Assembly: GCA_013407085.1 (NCBI GenBank)
Contig: JACCGJ010015339.1
Location: 1-64,000, forward strand
Direction of reading: 5' to 3'
Source of the DNA: Atriophallophorus winterbourni
Lineage: Eukaryota > Platyhelminthes > Trematoda > Plagiorchiida > Microphallidae
DNA: 64,000 nucleotides
Position 1 is the stretch's first letter; every line of letters starts with the position of its first letter. The notes below the pieces were generated by a model. That model had not been told where the DNA came from. It worked only from the letters and a program-made list of their open reading frames with translations, and ran no database searches. Position numbers and translations under genes: made by a program. This document shows, piece after piece, positions 44,153 through 56,561 of the stretch.

Positions 44153-44400
44153 ATGTTTATTGGCTCAAAAACAAACAAGATTTGCTTAATCGTTCCAGTA
44201 ATTATATTGTGTTTACGGCCATCCCTTAATTCTGTCCTTTTCTCTTCTATTTCCGAAAAGGAAATCTTTAATTTACCGAACCATATATTCCGAGGTATTA
44301 CTATGTATCAAATCACGAATATTTGTTGCGGCAATAAACCTTAACGTGAAGCCGAAGTTTTGGAAAGTTTATAAATACAGCTTACACCATCTTTTCCTAA
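44153..44400 (+). CDS. Candidate two-exon short secreted peptide (54 aa)
   Basis: Exon 1 (44153-44294) encodes a hydrophobic leader (ICLIVPVIILCL) after a short basic start and ends CCGAG|GTATTA. An acceptor, ATACAG, at 44380 opens exon 2 (44381-44400), which continues in frame as AYTIFS and stops. The intron is 86 nt. The layout copies the candidates at 12346 and 20708. There is no homologue in the window; the donor is only fair. Confidence 0.3.
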
Positions 44401-44649
44401 ATCCTTTTATTCCAAAACTCACTCGATTGACATGTTCCTCTTTGGGGAAACCGATTTTGTTTCAACATTAATTATGGAATTTCAAATGAAAATATTTTCA
44501 ATAAATCACACCGTTTATGAGTCATTAGGTTGATTGAATCTTATTTGTTGGATGTTTGCATGAGCGAATAAACGCATTTTTCCTCATTCTTCTTCTTCTT
44601 GATACATTCAAAAACAAATGATGGCAGATGGTTACGTAATAATGCTCCC

Positions 44650-45810
44650 TGTTCCTTGAGGTCTGACGAAGCTGTACAAGTCCTAAGCAACTCTATATGA
44701 AGTTATTTTCATGTGTGCCCAGTCGATCACCAACGAACCTCAATCATATTCATCTTTTGCATCTTCGCATCTTGAAACGATTTTGGAACAAGACAAATTT
44801 TCTTCATATTGCGGTCTATACAACTGTGCAGTTAGCTTTTCGGAGTACACTCGAAAAATTACCCCCACCAACGTTTCAGCGTTTAGAACGGTCCGCATTT
44901 CCAGTATAAAATAAGGATTGAAGGATTAAAATAAGGATTCATGAAGTTATAAGTGCTGTGAACGGTTTTCTATCTCTTTTTCCCCTATGTACGCGTGCTG
45001 CGTCTCTTGTGTTCATCGCAGAAAATGATCAAAGCATTTCAATGCTTAACCGTTTGTCCTTCAAGGTCCATGATAGAATAAATATCAATAATAATCTTCA
45101 TTCATCATATGTAGGATCATTTTCTCTCTACAACAGAAGTGCGGGAGGATAATAGAAATAAAAATAAGGATTGCATATTTTCAGAAATTCAACTCATACA
45201 GATCATAACAGACTAGAACACGTAAAATGTTATATGTACGGTGACAAGTAATTTGTAGGCAATCTATTGGATCAGCATTTGATTGCCGTTTCACTTTTGA
45301 CACAAAAACGTCGTAAGCGCAAGTGTGATAGTTAGGACAATTGAACATGACTAAATTGTTTTCAAACCGCCAAATCTGTTTTGTACCAAAGCGCTGTGCA
45401 GTCTAGAGAGCGGACAAGTCACATCCTGACTATCAAACTTGGTCTGATACCCCGTGATTGTTCGAAGTGAAACGTTACTAAAATGGTTCTGGAATCGATT
45501 GGAATATGTTTGGGACCGATTGTGTATTCATAATGCACTGACCTTGACCGTGTTCACTTGTATCAGATTGTTTTGGATAAACACTGTGAGAAAAATGGAC
45601 CACTGATCCTGGTCATTCCCACGAGACGTGACACATGGTAGGCGTACTATAGGCTGTTTAGCGGTAAGGTCAAATCAGTGGTGCGGGGTTGACTACTACT
45701 TAATCATGTTCCCTGTCCTGACTATCACCCTTGGTCCGACGAAGCTTCTGTGTCAGAAGTGAAACGTTACCCAAAAACTACTCTAACCGATTGCACACAA
45801 ATTCCTTTGC
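44650..45810. repeat. Dispersed repeats, inverted partners of 24520-25335 and 20090-20420
   Basis: 44650-45500 is the reverse complement of 24520-25335, and 45480-45760 of 20090-20420. This suggests that one larger element (>1.1 kb) is represented here and that the other two sites hold parts of it. No reverse transcriptase or transposase motifs were found. Confidence 0.6.
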
Positions 45811-48600
45811 ATTAAACATGGTTCTATTCGATTTAAAAAAATTAGTCCGATTATGAATATATTGTCATTATCAAACATGTCAATATTCTGGTTGTATCTA
45901 TGACTGAATTAACAATAAGTAGTCACTAATAATTGAATATGCATTACTGACGTATCGGTGAATTTCGCTGCGATTCAAAGTTACCATTTACAAACGGTAA
46001 CTATAATAATATAAAGATGTGTAATCACGTTTTCTGTGGCTGTATAGAAACATCACAAAACATGTAGTGCTGCATCGCTGCTGGATAATTGCGTGGTTTT
46101 TCTGTATCGAAAGATTACATGTTGTAGAGGTGGAAATTGCACCGGTAAAGATTGTCAGAGAACAACTCTTGATTGACGCGCACAATGCCACATTCCACCA
46201 TGACACACGAGCAAGACATGGTGAAAAGCGCGACTACATAAGTCGCCATCCCACAAAAATTCGAGGGTCACACACTGGAAGAAATGTGAGATTACGGCTC
46301 ATGTGAGAGAACGTCATAAAACAGCGGCAGATGGAGATCAGGTATCAAGCTATATGCAATTCAAATTGATTGGTCTAACGATATAGACGAAATGAGGGCG
46401 TGAATCAAAACGGATAACCTGAAATCTACTGAGAAAACTAAACGTAATAGCTATCGGGAAAGCAGGACTTAGCATTTTCTCTTGGTTTTAAGATTTGATT
46501 ACTAATGGAAGACGTTCATTGTTACGCACGTAGTGAATGCTTTCTCTTATGTTGGGGGATTTCGTGCTGGGTGTAAAGAACATTTTGAAGGTTGACCTAG
46601 GGTATAAATTGTTACTCAATCGACTTTTGGGCAGGAAAATATGGGAGTGTGGATAGCTATTGATCGAGCGTGTTTCGGGCGTGAGGACGGGAACAAAAGC
46701 TTTCTTGATGTGACTTGAAATAATGATCATCCCTTACATTATTGTTTTGGTTATATTACCATCATATTTTGTCAATTTGCAGTGTCACTAAAACCCATTT
46801 TGCCTCTTGATTTTACGCACACACGATATCTATTACTGAGAGCAGGTTGAAAGTAATGCCTATGATATTTGACAAATACATTTACATGTCTAAAATATGA
46901 AACCCAGTAATGACACTAACTATAAGCAATACGTTCGACCTGAATTCTTGAACGTGCGCCAATATGGCTAGTATTGCATTGTCTGTATGGTTTTGAATTT
47001 TACTTTAATGCGGAATTTACACGACACAGTATTTATTCTGTGTAAAAACCATTCGTAAAATTTCCGACGTAATCTAATATGCTTTATCTAATGATGATCA
47101 CATATAACTGGCGAGAATTTTTTGGAAAAAGTCTAACTAAATTATTTCACAAGATCAGAGTGACAGAGTTGTTTTATTAGCAATTTCTAATGATACTGAA
47201 TTCATAATTTAACGTTTGGAAAGTTTACTTGAACCATGCATAACGTATTCACCATTTGTATGGCAAAACACGGAACACGCTTTATATACCGTGCGCGCAA
47301 ATAAGATATTCACCGAACGCTATTTTCACAAATGATAGGGTCACCAAGAAATCTTTTAACCTTGTATTACGTACGCAAGAATCACCATCTGTGCGGGTTT
47401 TACTCAAGTTGATACGTGTGACCGCGCACTGGAAAAGCGAATTTCTCAACATCATGCAAGTTAATTGCGCGAAAAGTCATCCAAGAAGGTGAATAATTCG
47501 ATCTATGCCCATCTGGTTGACAACATTTAGTAAGTGAACCCTGAAGATGCGTTCTCGCTCATATTATGTATTTTATTAAAACAATGCGACATTTTATTAA
47601 GCTAACATTTTGTTAAAATTTCCGATTCGATTCACTGGAACAAAACATTCATTCCCAGAAGAGAATTGTAGAATATATAATGCAATGTATTTGTCTAGGA
47701 AACACTTGAATTGATTTCCGGTAAGATAAACCGCAGTTCCTTATATTTTCACCCATTTCGAAGCAGCCACCAAAATCGTTGGTTATCTGAAGGTCTCCCT
47801 GCGCAAAACAAATTTTTCGATAAAATGAACTCAATTTAAATTCATATTTACACAAAATTAATTAAAGAATTGTATTGGATTTGCCAAGGGGATATACCAT
47901 CATTGGTGAGAGATAATGAGGATAGGTACAGTAAATTTGAATCCATCGAATTTGCAACAATACTTCAACAACCTTCAGTTTCAAGCTATTTCGGCAGAAA
48001 CATTAAAAGCAATATAGATCCGCTTCTATTCACAAGTAATTCTTCCAAAAATTAATGGCCTTATACCACGTGGCATATAATAGAACCAAGTCCAAGATAC
48101 CGCAAACAATTGCAGAACAGGTGATAAAGCCGTGTTTAATGTAAATGGGGAAAGAATTGGATGCACTATAAGGGGGTGCCAGCCTTCGAAAATATTTGAA
48201 AATCACTAGTCCAAATGACCACTGGTCATAGAACGTAGGGCGGTGATCAAAGACAGAATCACAGATTAATTCTAGGCCAAACGCTGGATGCGCTAATAAT
48301 CGACTGAGACATTGTTTTACTCAATCACATCGCACTTACGAAATTAACTATCATTTATTATTCCATGCAACAATTATTCGAACGCTGTAACTAATAAGGA
48401 TTTCTCATTTGATATTAGCTACTGAGGACTCAAATACCTGATTTCATTTTTGTTGGAATGGTAAATCATGAAGCGACATACCAAGTATAATAAAGACGTT
48501 TAAGATTTATGCATATTAATTTCGAATATCGAATATTCTGCGCCGTTTAAACTAGTGATAAATTTCGCTCTGGATTAGTCAAGTTAAAACTTGTTGACTG

Positions 48601-48690
48601 CATACGGATCCTGGTGCAACTGTCCCTTCCTGAGGTGCGTAAACAGCATGGAATCGGTTGGTGTGTGTAGAGGGGATAGAAATGCATGCA
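48601..48690 (+). repeat. Degenerate dispersed hammerhead repeat (unit copy C)
   Basis: GGATCCTGGTGCAACTG, CTGAGGTGCGTAAACAGCA, TGGAATCGG. Same relic as at 9171 and 61224. Confidence 0.6.
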
Positions 48691-49242
48691 AATGAGAAAT
48701 TTCGCTGTGGACATTTATGATTGTCCTTCAAAAACATCAAAAAACTCACTTTTGTCTACATAACTTGGAATCTGTATTTGTGCGAATGATAATTAAAGTT
48801 TGATAAATCGGTGTGTTTTATGAATGAAATAATAATAATTCTAATAACAATAATAATAATAATAAAACTGCATGTGCTGCGCGATGTAAATGTTTTGTGG
48901 GTCTCATTTACCCGCGAAGTTTACTTGATGACACATATTACATCGAAGTCGGATTCCGACACCACATTATATTACAATTATCGAGTTTATAATTTCAGAA
49001 TTTGACGAATCGCAGCTGGCGCAGCGTATTCACTGAAAAATGCTGAAAGAAATTACCTAAACAAGAGTTGCTCTCTATCATGTCCAAGGATATTAGCGGA
49101 TGCATGTTCGTGCTGTCATTCCTGAATACCAACGGAACGGGGAACTTATTCACTTTAAACACGGGGATCATGAACTCAGTTGTATCAAAAGTATTATCCG
49201 AAATTCCAATTAGCGGCTTGCTATTGTTCAACACAGTTTACA

Positions 49243-49734
49243 TTACGAAATTCTCCCCTAAACGGAGATTCCAACTAATATATTTTGAATACACCAGGCA
49301 ACGAGAAACTTGAAACCAGAATCCGCCAAAAGATGTTAACGGAAAACCTTACTGAAAATGCCGAAACGAACCTAAAATTTATTGTTGAACACATTTAGGC
49401 GGCCATAGACTTAACCTCCGGGCACTCTGGAGTCAACAGACATGATCGAAAATAAATAGCCTACTACAAAGCCTATGTTAAATGTATTCGGAAAAGGGAG
49501 GTGCAGGCCAAGCGGCACAAATGCAGACAAAAAACAAGCTTACCTCTGGTTCATCCTGCTCATACTGGTCTTCTGTTTCTGTAGCAAAACGAAAGATTTT
49601 CAAATTAGTATCATATAAATTCAACTCCTTTCTTTACTGAAAATGAAACGAGGTCACATACCGTATGGTCAATCGTCTACTAGTTCTATGCATATAAGGC
49701 ACAAACATAACAATACTGCGACACAGAATTTCAT
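49243..49734 (-). pseudogene. Micro-exon secreted-peptide gene, copy C (disrupted)
   Basis: Exons: 49734-49662 (73 nt), 49578-49544 (35 nt), 49257-49243. The signal peptide is intact up to codon 21, then CGA has become TGA at codon 22 (a CpG-type transition). The micro-exon is identical in sequence to copy B. The last exon would read GRIS-stop. All splice sites are kept. This is the least decayed of the dead copies. Confidence 0.62.
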
Positions 49735-50664
49735 GGTCGCGTCTACCTGTGGGATAAGATATGAATTTACTTTTGCAGTAGTTGTGTATTTATATGTACG
49801 TTTGCGTACTTTCAACGAACAGCAACATGTTTCAGGACATGCGATACTTGAAAAACTATTACAGGATCTGTTTTCAAGTGGATGGTTTTGAAAACAATCA
49901 AAGCTTATTGTACTTTTATCCGAATAAGCACTTTTGAAATAAGTATTCCTATTTGTATGTAAATAATTGTGTTCAGTAGTTCGTACTGGTTGAACTTAGA
50001 TCACGTTGGCCGTGTGCGGATGGCACTGATCTACCGAATTCCATATTAGCGGCCCTGATCTTGATTCAATAAAAATGATGCTGAAAATCTAGGTAACATA
50101 TATAAACAGATAGCATTTTTGTCACAGATCAATGTAGCACCCCGGTATGCAACATCTAGTTTTCGCTTATATTATATCGGAGGAAAGGTTGCGTCATTTG
50201 GGTCAAATCGTTTGGGCAACCACAAGATTTGCCGCGGGTCAGGCAAACAACTCTACTGAAATATTGTTGTCTGGAGAATAATTTATAAATGCATATTCCC
50301 GATGGTGCAGGCGGCTGACGATAGCCGCCCCAAGACGTAGGACTCAACGTTAAATGGTCGGACATTTAGTCAAAACCAGGCAAAGAATATTCATTGTTGC
50401 TGAGCGAAATTCCAGTAGTGTGCTTCCAATATAGTCCGCCGCGAAAAACTTCTAAGTATGTTGCGCAGATGCATATATATATATGACATCGGTTGACAGA
50501 TGTACTCGTTTGCGTCATTCGTGCGCACACGAGGCGTCACGAACGTTGATGTTTATCAACTGCAGCACCGGACGCCAGATTGTGGACTTATTCTCCTAAT
50601 CCACCTTGTAGACAACGTCCTCACCAGAAGCTAGCAAGGAGTTACCTTACGCGGAACGAAAAAT

Positions 50665-51265
50665 ATGTACTTCTCGAGTTGTGGAACGAAAAGGGAATTG
50701 TGATCCTGGGACTTACAAATGCATGGCCACAGCTTGCGATAAGCGATTATTGAAATAAGGTTGCATCACACGATGCTGAAGGTCCTTATGAAGATCTTGA
50801 CAACGGTAGAAATACGACGATCATGAATAACCATAACAGAAGTAATTAAGGGAAAACGTGGTCAATCATTTTGATTTAGGCTAGACACAAATTCTGCTCA
50901 GAACCCAAGGTACATGAGGATGGGTTTCCAAGCGGACATCGTATCTGTGGATCTGCAAAACATGAATTAGCTAGGAATCTCACTCAGTTGTTGAAACCGC
51001 TAGTCGGTAACACGAATACTTTCATTAAGATATCCTTTGATTTCGTAGGTAAGATTCGACGTGAATGCCTTGTTCACGAATGTGGGCAAAACGATCGTTC
51101 TAGAAATAGCAAGAAAAACATTCAAATCACACAACCTTAACAAATCGTACAAACATGATATATAGTTAACCAATCGATGGCTGCTTCGGAGTTGAAGATG
51201 CGCTTGACAATTTTATAACCGATGTTGATATCTCCTCCTCAATGTACTAACTTCTTTCTCTAAAT
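50665..51265. other. No recognisable gene
   Basis: No long frame or known motif seen. Confidence 0.4.
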
Positions 51266-51267
51266 TC

Positions 51268-51475
51268 AGTCGCATGTCTGTCTAGGTCTGAGTAACCTGA
51301 CAGTATTTTGGCAAAGATAAGGTATTTATTGCGCGTTACTTTGCCTGGATCAGGCCTGTGTGATTTTACAAATTTCAATTTTCACAGCTTTTTGGAGAAA
51401 TGAATTTCAATACTGCAAATTTGTGTACACGAATAAAGTCATTTTCTGCTTCTACTTCTTCTCTCACCAGACGGA
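51268..51475 (+). repeat. Retroposon-like repeat with CTTCTT-type tail, copy 2
   Basis: Starts CAGTCGCATGTCTGTCTAGG and ends ACACGAATAAAGTCATTTT plus a CTTCTA-rich tail. Both ends match the insertion at 54812-54994. Confidence 0.6.
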
Positions 51476-51819
51476 AAATTCTCTTGAAATCTTGTGCAGA
51501 CCAGCAATCCAGAAAGACTCATTTCCTGTAGGTCACTAAACTTTGCACCGCCTGAAGCTGAAAGAAGAAAGTTGCATTTGAGTTGACCCTAGCGAAAGAA
51601 TTTGAGACTTGCTCAAAGTGCCTATTTACTTAAATGTGTAGGAGAACAAAACCCCCCAAAATTTCAAACGTTCGTGAACCTAGAAGGTGGGTTGATTGAT
51701 CATTATAACATGAGAGTCTGGACGCTCGCCATGTGGTAAGCTTTGTGTATACACCAGAACAAAATCAACTGCCAGAATCGATAAGTCGACAGAATTCATG
51801 TAGTAATTGCTCAAAACGC

Positions 51820-52086
51820 TAGGTGCCGATCTGTGAAGGAGCAAGTTATACAATATTATTCACAGTGTATCTATTCTATTCGCATCTATTCTACGTGCTC
51901 TGTTGGTCTATGTATTTCTTTCGATTGCTAAAATGCTGGACAAAAGAAATAGTGATCCCGGTATTCGAAGGAAAAAGTGATTTGAATTTGGCAGTCAAGT
52001 ATTGGCTGGATTCTTTTGAAATAAAGGAACACATGCAATCCATCTGCCGCCTCTACAATATGACGTTCTGGACCAGGCAGCGCTAA
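51820..52086 (+). pseudogene. LINE reverse transcriptase relic
   Basis: WTKEIVIPVFEGKSDLN resembles the conserved RT stretch before the finger motif (W...I.P.FKGG...NYR). Nothing else of the element is readable. Confidence 0.4.
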
Positions 52087-52170
52087 TTAAATTTATTTGA
52101 GATTATATGAAGCCCAAGGACTGATGATAATCTCACACATTATCGTAAAATTTGTAGCATGCTCATGCTC

Positions 52171-52605
52171 ACTATGATAATATAAAGATGTGTAATCACG
52201 TTTTCTGTGGCTGTATCGAAACATCTCAAAACATGTAGTGTTGCATCACTGCTGGATAATTGCGTGGTTTTTCGGTATCGAAAGATTACATGTTGTAGAG
52301 GTGGAAAGTGCACTGGTAAAGATTGTCAGAGAACAACTCTTAATTGACCCGCAGAATGCCACATTCCAACATGACGCACGAGCAGGACATGGTGGCGACT
52401 ACGAAAATTGACATCCCCATATATACGCCGTACACACTGGAAGAAATGTGAGAATGGCTCCATTGGCAACACTTCAGAAAACTGCAACAGATGGAAAGGA
52501 GCTATGTGACAATATGAAATTCAAATTGATTGGTCTAACGATCACGACGAAATGAATGCTTTAATTAAACCAGCTAGCACGAAATCTACTAAGAAAACCA
52601 AACAC
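52171..52605. repeat. Dispersed ~440-bp repeat (copy outside the large unit)
   Basis: Same block as 6360-6800. Together with the copy at 58288 it brackets the nested CR1 element in direct orientation. Confidence 0.7.
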
Positions 52606-52726
52606 TCAAGCTTATTCAACGTTTTTGATGGTCTAAAAAGCAACAAGCTCAACATTAACCTTAGGATGGCATAAATAATATAAGCAAGTAGTTTAAACTG
52701 TATATAAGTGTTCTGGAAACGAGTAT

Positions 52727-53177
52727 TGCTGTTATTGTTGTTGTCCTCCTTCAGTCGATGTCGACCATGGATGTACATCACAATCGCGTGAATGTTCATG
52801 TTCTGCAGCTTTTCGAATGACAAAACAGTCCGATTCGGGAGGAACAATCTCTCCCGCAGCGCTGGCACCGAAAGTCAGATCTTGATTGTATTGCATCAGT
52901 TGCACGCTGGCGACGTGATCTCCGTTCAGCATCCAAGAGCTGTATCTTCTCCCCCAGCTCGCAGATAACGTTTACGCGATGCCTCCAATGTGAGCGGTCA
53001 AGAGCAATTCTTCCAAACTCACCGGGTCGATGTCAAGAGCTTTCATATCTCTTTTGCAAACGTCTTCGTACCGCAAGTGCTGTTTGCCCAATGATCGACT
53101 TCCTAATTGCAACTCACCATAGAGTAGATCTTTCGGAATACGACCATTTTCTATTCTGTAGACATGACCAAGCAACC
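52727..53177 (-). mobile_element. RTE LINE 3' fragment nested in CR1
   Basis: Minus strand: LGHVYRIENGRIPKDLL, YEDVCKRDMKALDID, then SAAGEIVPPESDCF, ending in CAACAA repeats (52727-52745). CR1 sequence on each side is continuous with the uninterrupted CR1 3' end at 22820-22990 (ATAAGTGTTC...AAAAATCGTCTAAT). Confidence 0.78.
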
Positions 53178-54811
53178 AAAATGCAATAAAAATTCGTCTA
53201 ATTTCGTTTTAAATTCATGCAAGCTTTTTGAGTGTGAAACGGTTGAAGGTAAGCTGTTCCAAGTAAAACGGACACTGACAGAGCAAAAATTCATTTTACA
53301 GTTTAAGCGAGAATGGGGTACGATAAGCACATATAATTTATCGTATTCTTCCGCCTGAATAAATCATGTAAAGGATGGTTCGGGATATGTAATGATTTGT
53401 AGAGTAAGATAAGGTCTCCTCTGATTCGTCGATAGGGGGAGTCGAACAGATTCAGTTGAGCTATTCTTTCTTTATATGGTTTGTTTCGGATGCTGAGAAA
53501 AGGTTTTTTGAGCGGTGATAGATTCGCTGCTAAGTTCCACATCGTTCTTTAGCCACGGAGACCATGAATGCACACCGTATTCCATGACTGGTCTCAATTA
53601 TTTATTCGTGATCATTGGGAGTATCTTGGGCGATAATTTCCCAAATACCTGTTTGAGTAGATTTAAAACACGTTGCTTTTTAAAGGCAGTGCTAGTTCGA
53701 AGTGATGTTTTTATACTAGAGCATATCCAGATACCCAATTCTTTTTCTTCACTACAATTTTCAAGGAGATGCGAACCTATGTGATATGTGAACTCTACTC
53801 GATTCCCCACATTCATGATCCTGCATTTGTTGAAGTTAATCGGCAGTTTGTTCTTCAACGACCAGCTATGAAGCGTATGAAGATAATTTTGTAATATCAG
53901 ACAGCCTTCTGGACCACGAATGCTGCGCCATATCTTCATGTCGTCCGCAAATAACAAAATGTTACATCAAACAATTTCCGGTATTTTATTGACATAAACC
54001 AGAAAGAGGATCGGACCGAGGACTGAACCTTGGGGAACTCCGCTAGTTGCTGCGATTGGTTTGTATAATGCACCATCAACTCGTACATGATTTATGCGAT
54101 TTGTTAGGTAGTCATTTAGCCAATTCAACAACTTTCTAGCGATACCAAGCCTTTCAAGCTTCTGCAGTATTCAACATGATCGAATGCTTTTGATATATCT
54201 AAGAAGCACGCGTGTATTGCTTGTCATTTATCTACCGATTTTGTCCAATCATCTAGCGTTACCAGTGAATTAGACAAACAGGAATAATTACGTCTAAATC
54301 CATGCTGGTTCCTCAAAAGCAACTGATTATTCTTGAAATCTTTTATTAGATCGTCAACAATGAGTCGCTCGAGTAATTTTGAGATCACAGGTAACAGAGT
54401 AACGGGTGAGTAATTAGAAACATCGGAGCGATTTCCACCTTTGTAAATAGGAGAAATTATTTTTCGTTTCTAATCTGTAGGAATTACTCCAATTGACAGT
54501 GTTTGCTCGAACAAGTAAGTGGGTGGTTTGTATACCAAACTCGCAAATTGCTTCAATATTTTCGGAGATATTCCGTCGGCCCCAGGAGACTTTCCGGTTT
54601 TAAGATTAAATAAACTTTGAAGGACGCGTTTCGAAGTGACACTTATTTCACGTAGGAAAATTGTGTTTGAAAGTGTGGGATTTGGGATGTTTACTGCATG
54701 TTCTATCGGGTTGAATTCCGATGAATAAACGTGGCTAAAGCATCAACAGTTTCTGCCGCAGTTGCTGTGTGTTGTGTGTTCACGGACGCTACTCCAGGTT
54801 TCACCTTAGCT

Positions 54812-54994
54812 TGATTCTTTTTTATTCCAGTCACATTTGTCTAGCCCGAGGTAACCTGACACTTCATTGGCCTATGTTTTATTTCATTGTTAGCACGCTA
54901 TACATATTTTTATTGGTATTATGTGGATAAATTAATCTATTGCTGAAAATTCGTGAACACGAATAAAGTCATTTTTCTTCTTCTTCTTCTTACC
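54812..54994 (+). mobile_element. Retroposon-like insertion with AATAAA and CTTCTT tail
   Basis: Splits the CR1 frame between KIIYRMV and NQAKVKPGV. It ends GAACACGAATAAAGTC, TTTTT(CTTCTT)n and starts near CAGTCACATTTGTCTAG. The 3'-tailed structure and two relatives in the window point to a SINE-like element. Confidence 0.62.
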
Positions 54995-55756
54995 ATACGA
55001 TATATTATTTTGGGCTTTCGCTCCATCATTCTTGATATCACTTCTTCGAAGCACAACTTGTCTTGGATGAAAAATTTGTTTACTTTGTTCCGCAGTAAAC
55101 TGAATGTTTCCCAGGTCTCTGATGATGGGTTTTGCCGATGGTGGCGCCAAGCAATATTCCTTAGCGTTAACAACTTACGAGTTCGGCTTCTTAGTTTGAA
55201 TTCAAATTTTTTTCTTGAGTTCCTGAGGACAAATTCGGAGCTCACTTCGATTGAAATTTTAAGATTAGATATAAGCCATATCCAAAACTCATGTACGTTG
55301 CTGGTTTCCGGTTGGCAGTTAAACGTGTTTTTCAGAGCATCAATCAACGCAATGATGTTGATTCGCCTAACTCTTTTACGGGCATCATTCGTTCTTACAG
55401 CTTCAAACAGATAGTCAAACTGTATGACGACGAGATCACTTAGCTCCAGTGGACTTTGAGAAGCAAAGTTATTAATGTCGTGTTCATTGCTTTCCAGAAC
55501 GAGATCCGAGAGTGAGGGTAAATTGTTTCCGCGGTAGCGGGTATTATATGCAACATGGTTATAAAGAGGAATATCGTCAAACAACTCACTGAATGCGCGC
55601 TCCAGTGAGTTTTCTGGGTAAATGATACTGCACTGCAGATTATTTAAAGTGAAGTCACCCATAATCAAAAATCCACGAGTGTATCTGTAAGTAACCATGG
55701 GAATTTTATCCAGTAGAGCTAGATTGTAAGTTTCCTGCGCAGACGGTGGGCGATAT

Positions 55757-56561
55757 CTCACTCACTCACTCGCATGAGGCACATGAGGCGAAGACAACTT
55801 CACGCCAGTGGTTCCGGTCTGCCGCTGTTTCCGTTGTCGTCTGCACCGTGAATCCTTGTGCATGTAGTTTGCGTTTCAACATTCTGCGCCAAGTTCCTTT
55901 GGGCCGTCCCCTTTTTCGTTTACCTCGCGGACGCCAGGAAATGGCTACCTTCGTATGCGAACTGGGATCCATCCTGCAAACATGACCGAACCATCTCCAC
56001 CGTCGTCTTTCGACTACGGTAGATACCACCTCTCGACCAGTTTTTCTCAGGAGCTCTTCATTCGAAATGGTGTGTGGCCAAAAAATTCGTAGAATCCTTC
56101 TCAAGCACTTAGTTTGAAACACGTTCATTCTGCGCTCAACTGCAGCAGTCGTCGTCCAGCATTTAGCTGCATACAGCAACACACTCAGAACGTTGCTCTT
56201 GAAGAGTCTGATCTTCGTGTTAATGCTGAGAGCGGAGGATTTCCAAATGGAATTTAGCATGCAAAATGCTTGGTTCGCCTTCCCGATCCTTCTCCTGACC
56301 TCATCTTGACAGTAACCATTTACAGTAAGTTTGCTCCCAAGATAGACTGTATCTGTAACCTCACTGAGCGGTTGACCTTCCACGAACACTGGTGGTTGCT
56401 CCGGAACATTCTTCCGCATTACCTCCGATTTGCCAGCGTTAATTTCTAAACCCACCGTCTTGCCAATTTCGGATAGTCGATCGCTCTTGCTCGGGATGTC
56501 ACTGATCTTGCACGCCAAGAGGGCACCATCACCCGCATAGTCCAGGTCTTCTAGCGGTCCT
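55757..56561 (-). mobile_element. 5'-truncated RTE LINE with 12-bp target duplication
   Basis: Target duplication GGTGGGCGATAT (55745-55756) and GGTAGGCGATAT (56562-56573), one mismatch. The minus strand is open for ~260 codons: LDYAGDGALLA (palm aspartate lost), YLGSKLTVNG, RRILRIFWPHTI, RWFGHVCRMD, GKRKRGRPKGTW. It ends in a CTCA/GAGT repeat tail (55757-55770), as RTE elements do. The same insertion, cut by the satellite, is at 4051-4630. So it predates the segmental duplication. Confidence 0.9.

Larger units (their letters stand above)
45879..50660. repeat. Multi-copy unit, copy C
   Basis: Same orientation as copies A and D but clearly diverged (many substitutions and indels). It extends further upstream of the peptide gene than A does, into sequence shared with copy B only (about 50000-50660). 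It lacks the CR1 remnant at its left edge. Confidence 0.75.

Noticed and set aside
48811..49005. Hydrophobic 64-codon frame (IIIILITIIIII) as a membrane or signal peptide
   Set aside because: It is produced by an AAT trinucleotide run and is not preserved in the other unit copies.
54953..55414. 153-codon plus-strand frame
   Set aside because: It is antisense to CR1 endonuclease coding sequence and has no motif of its own.
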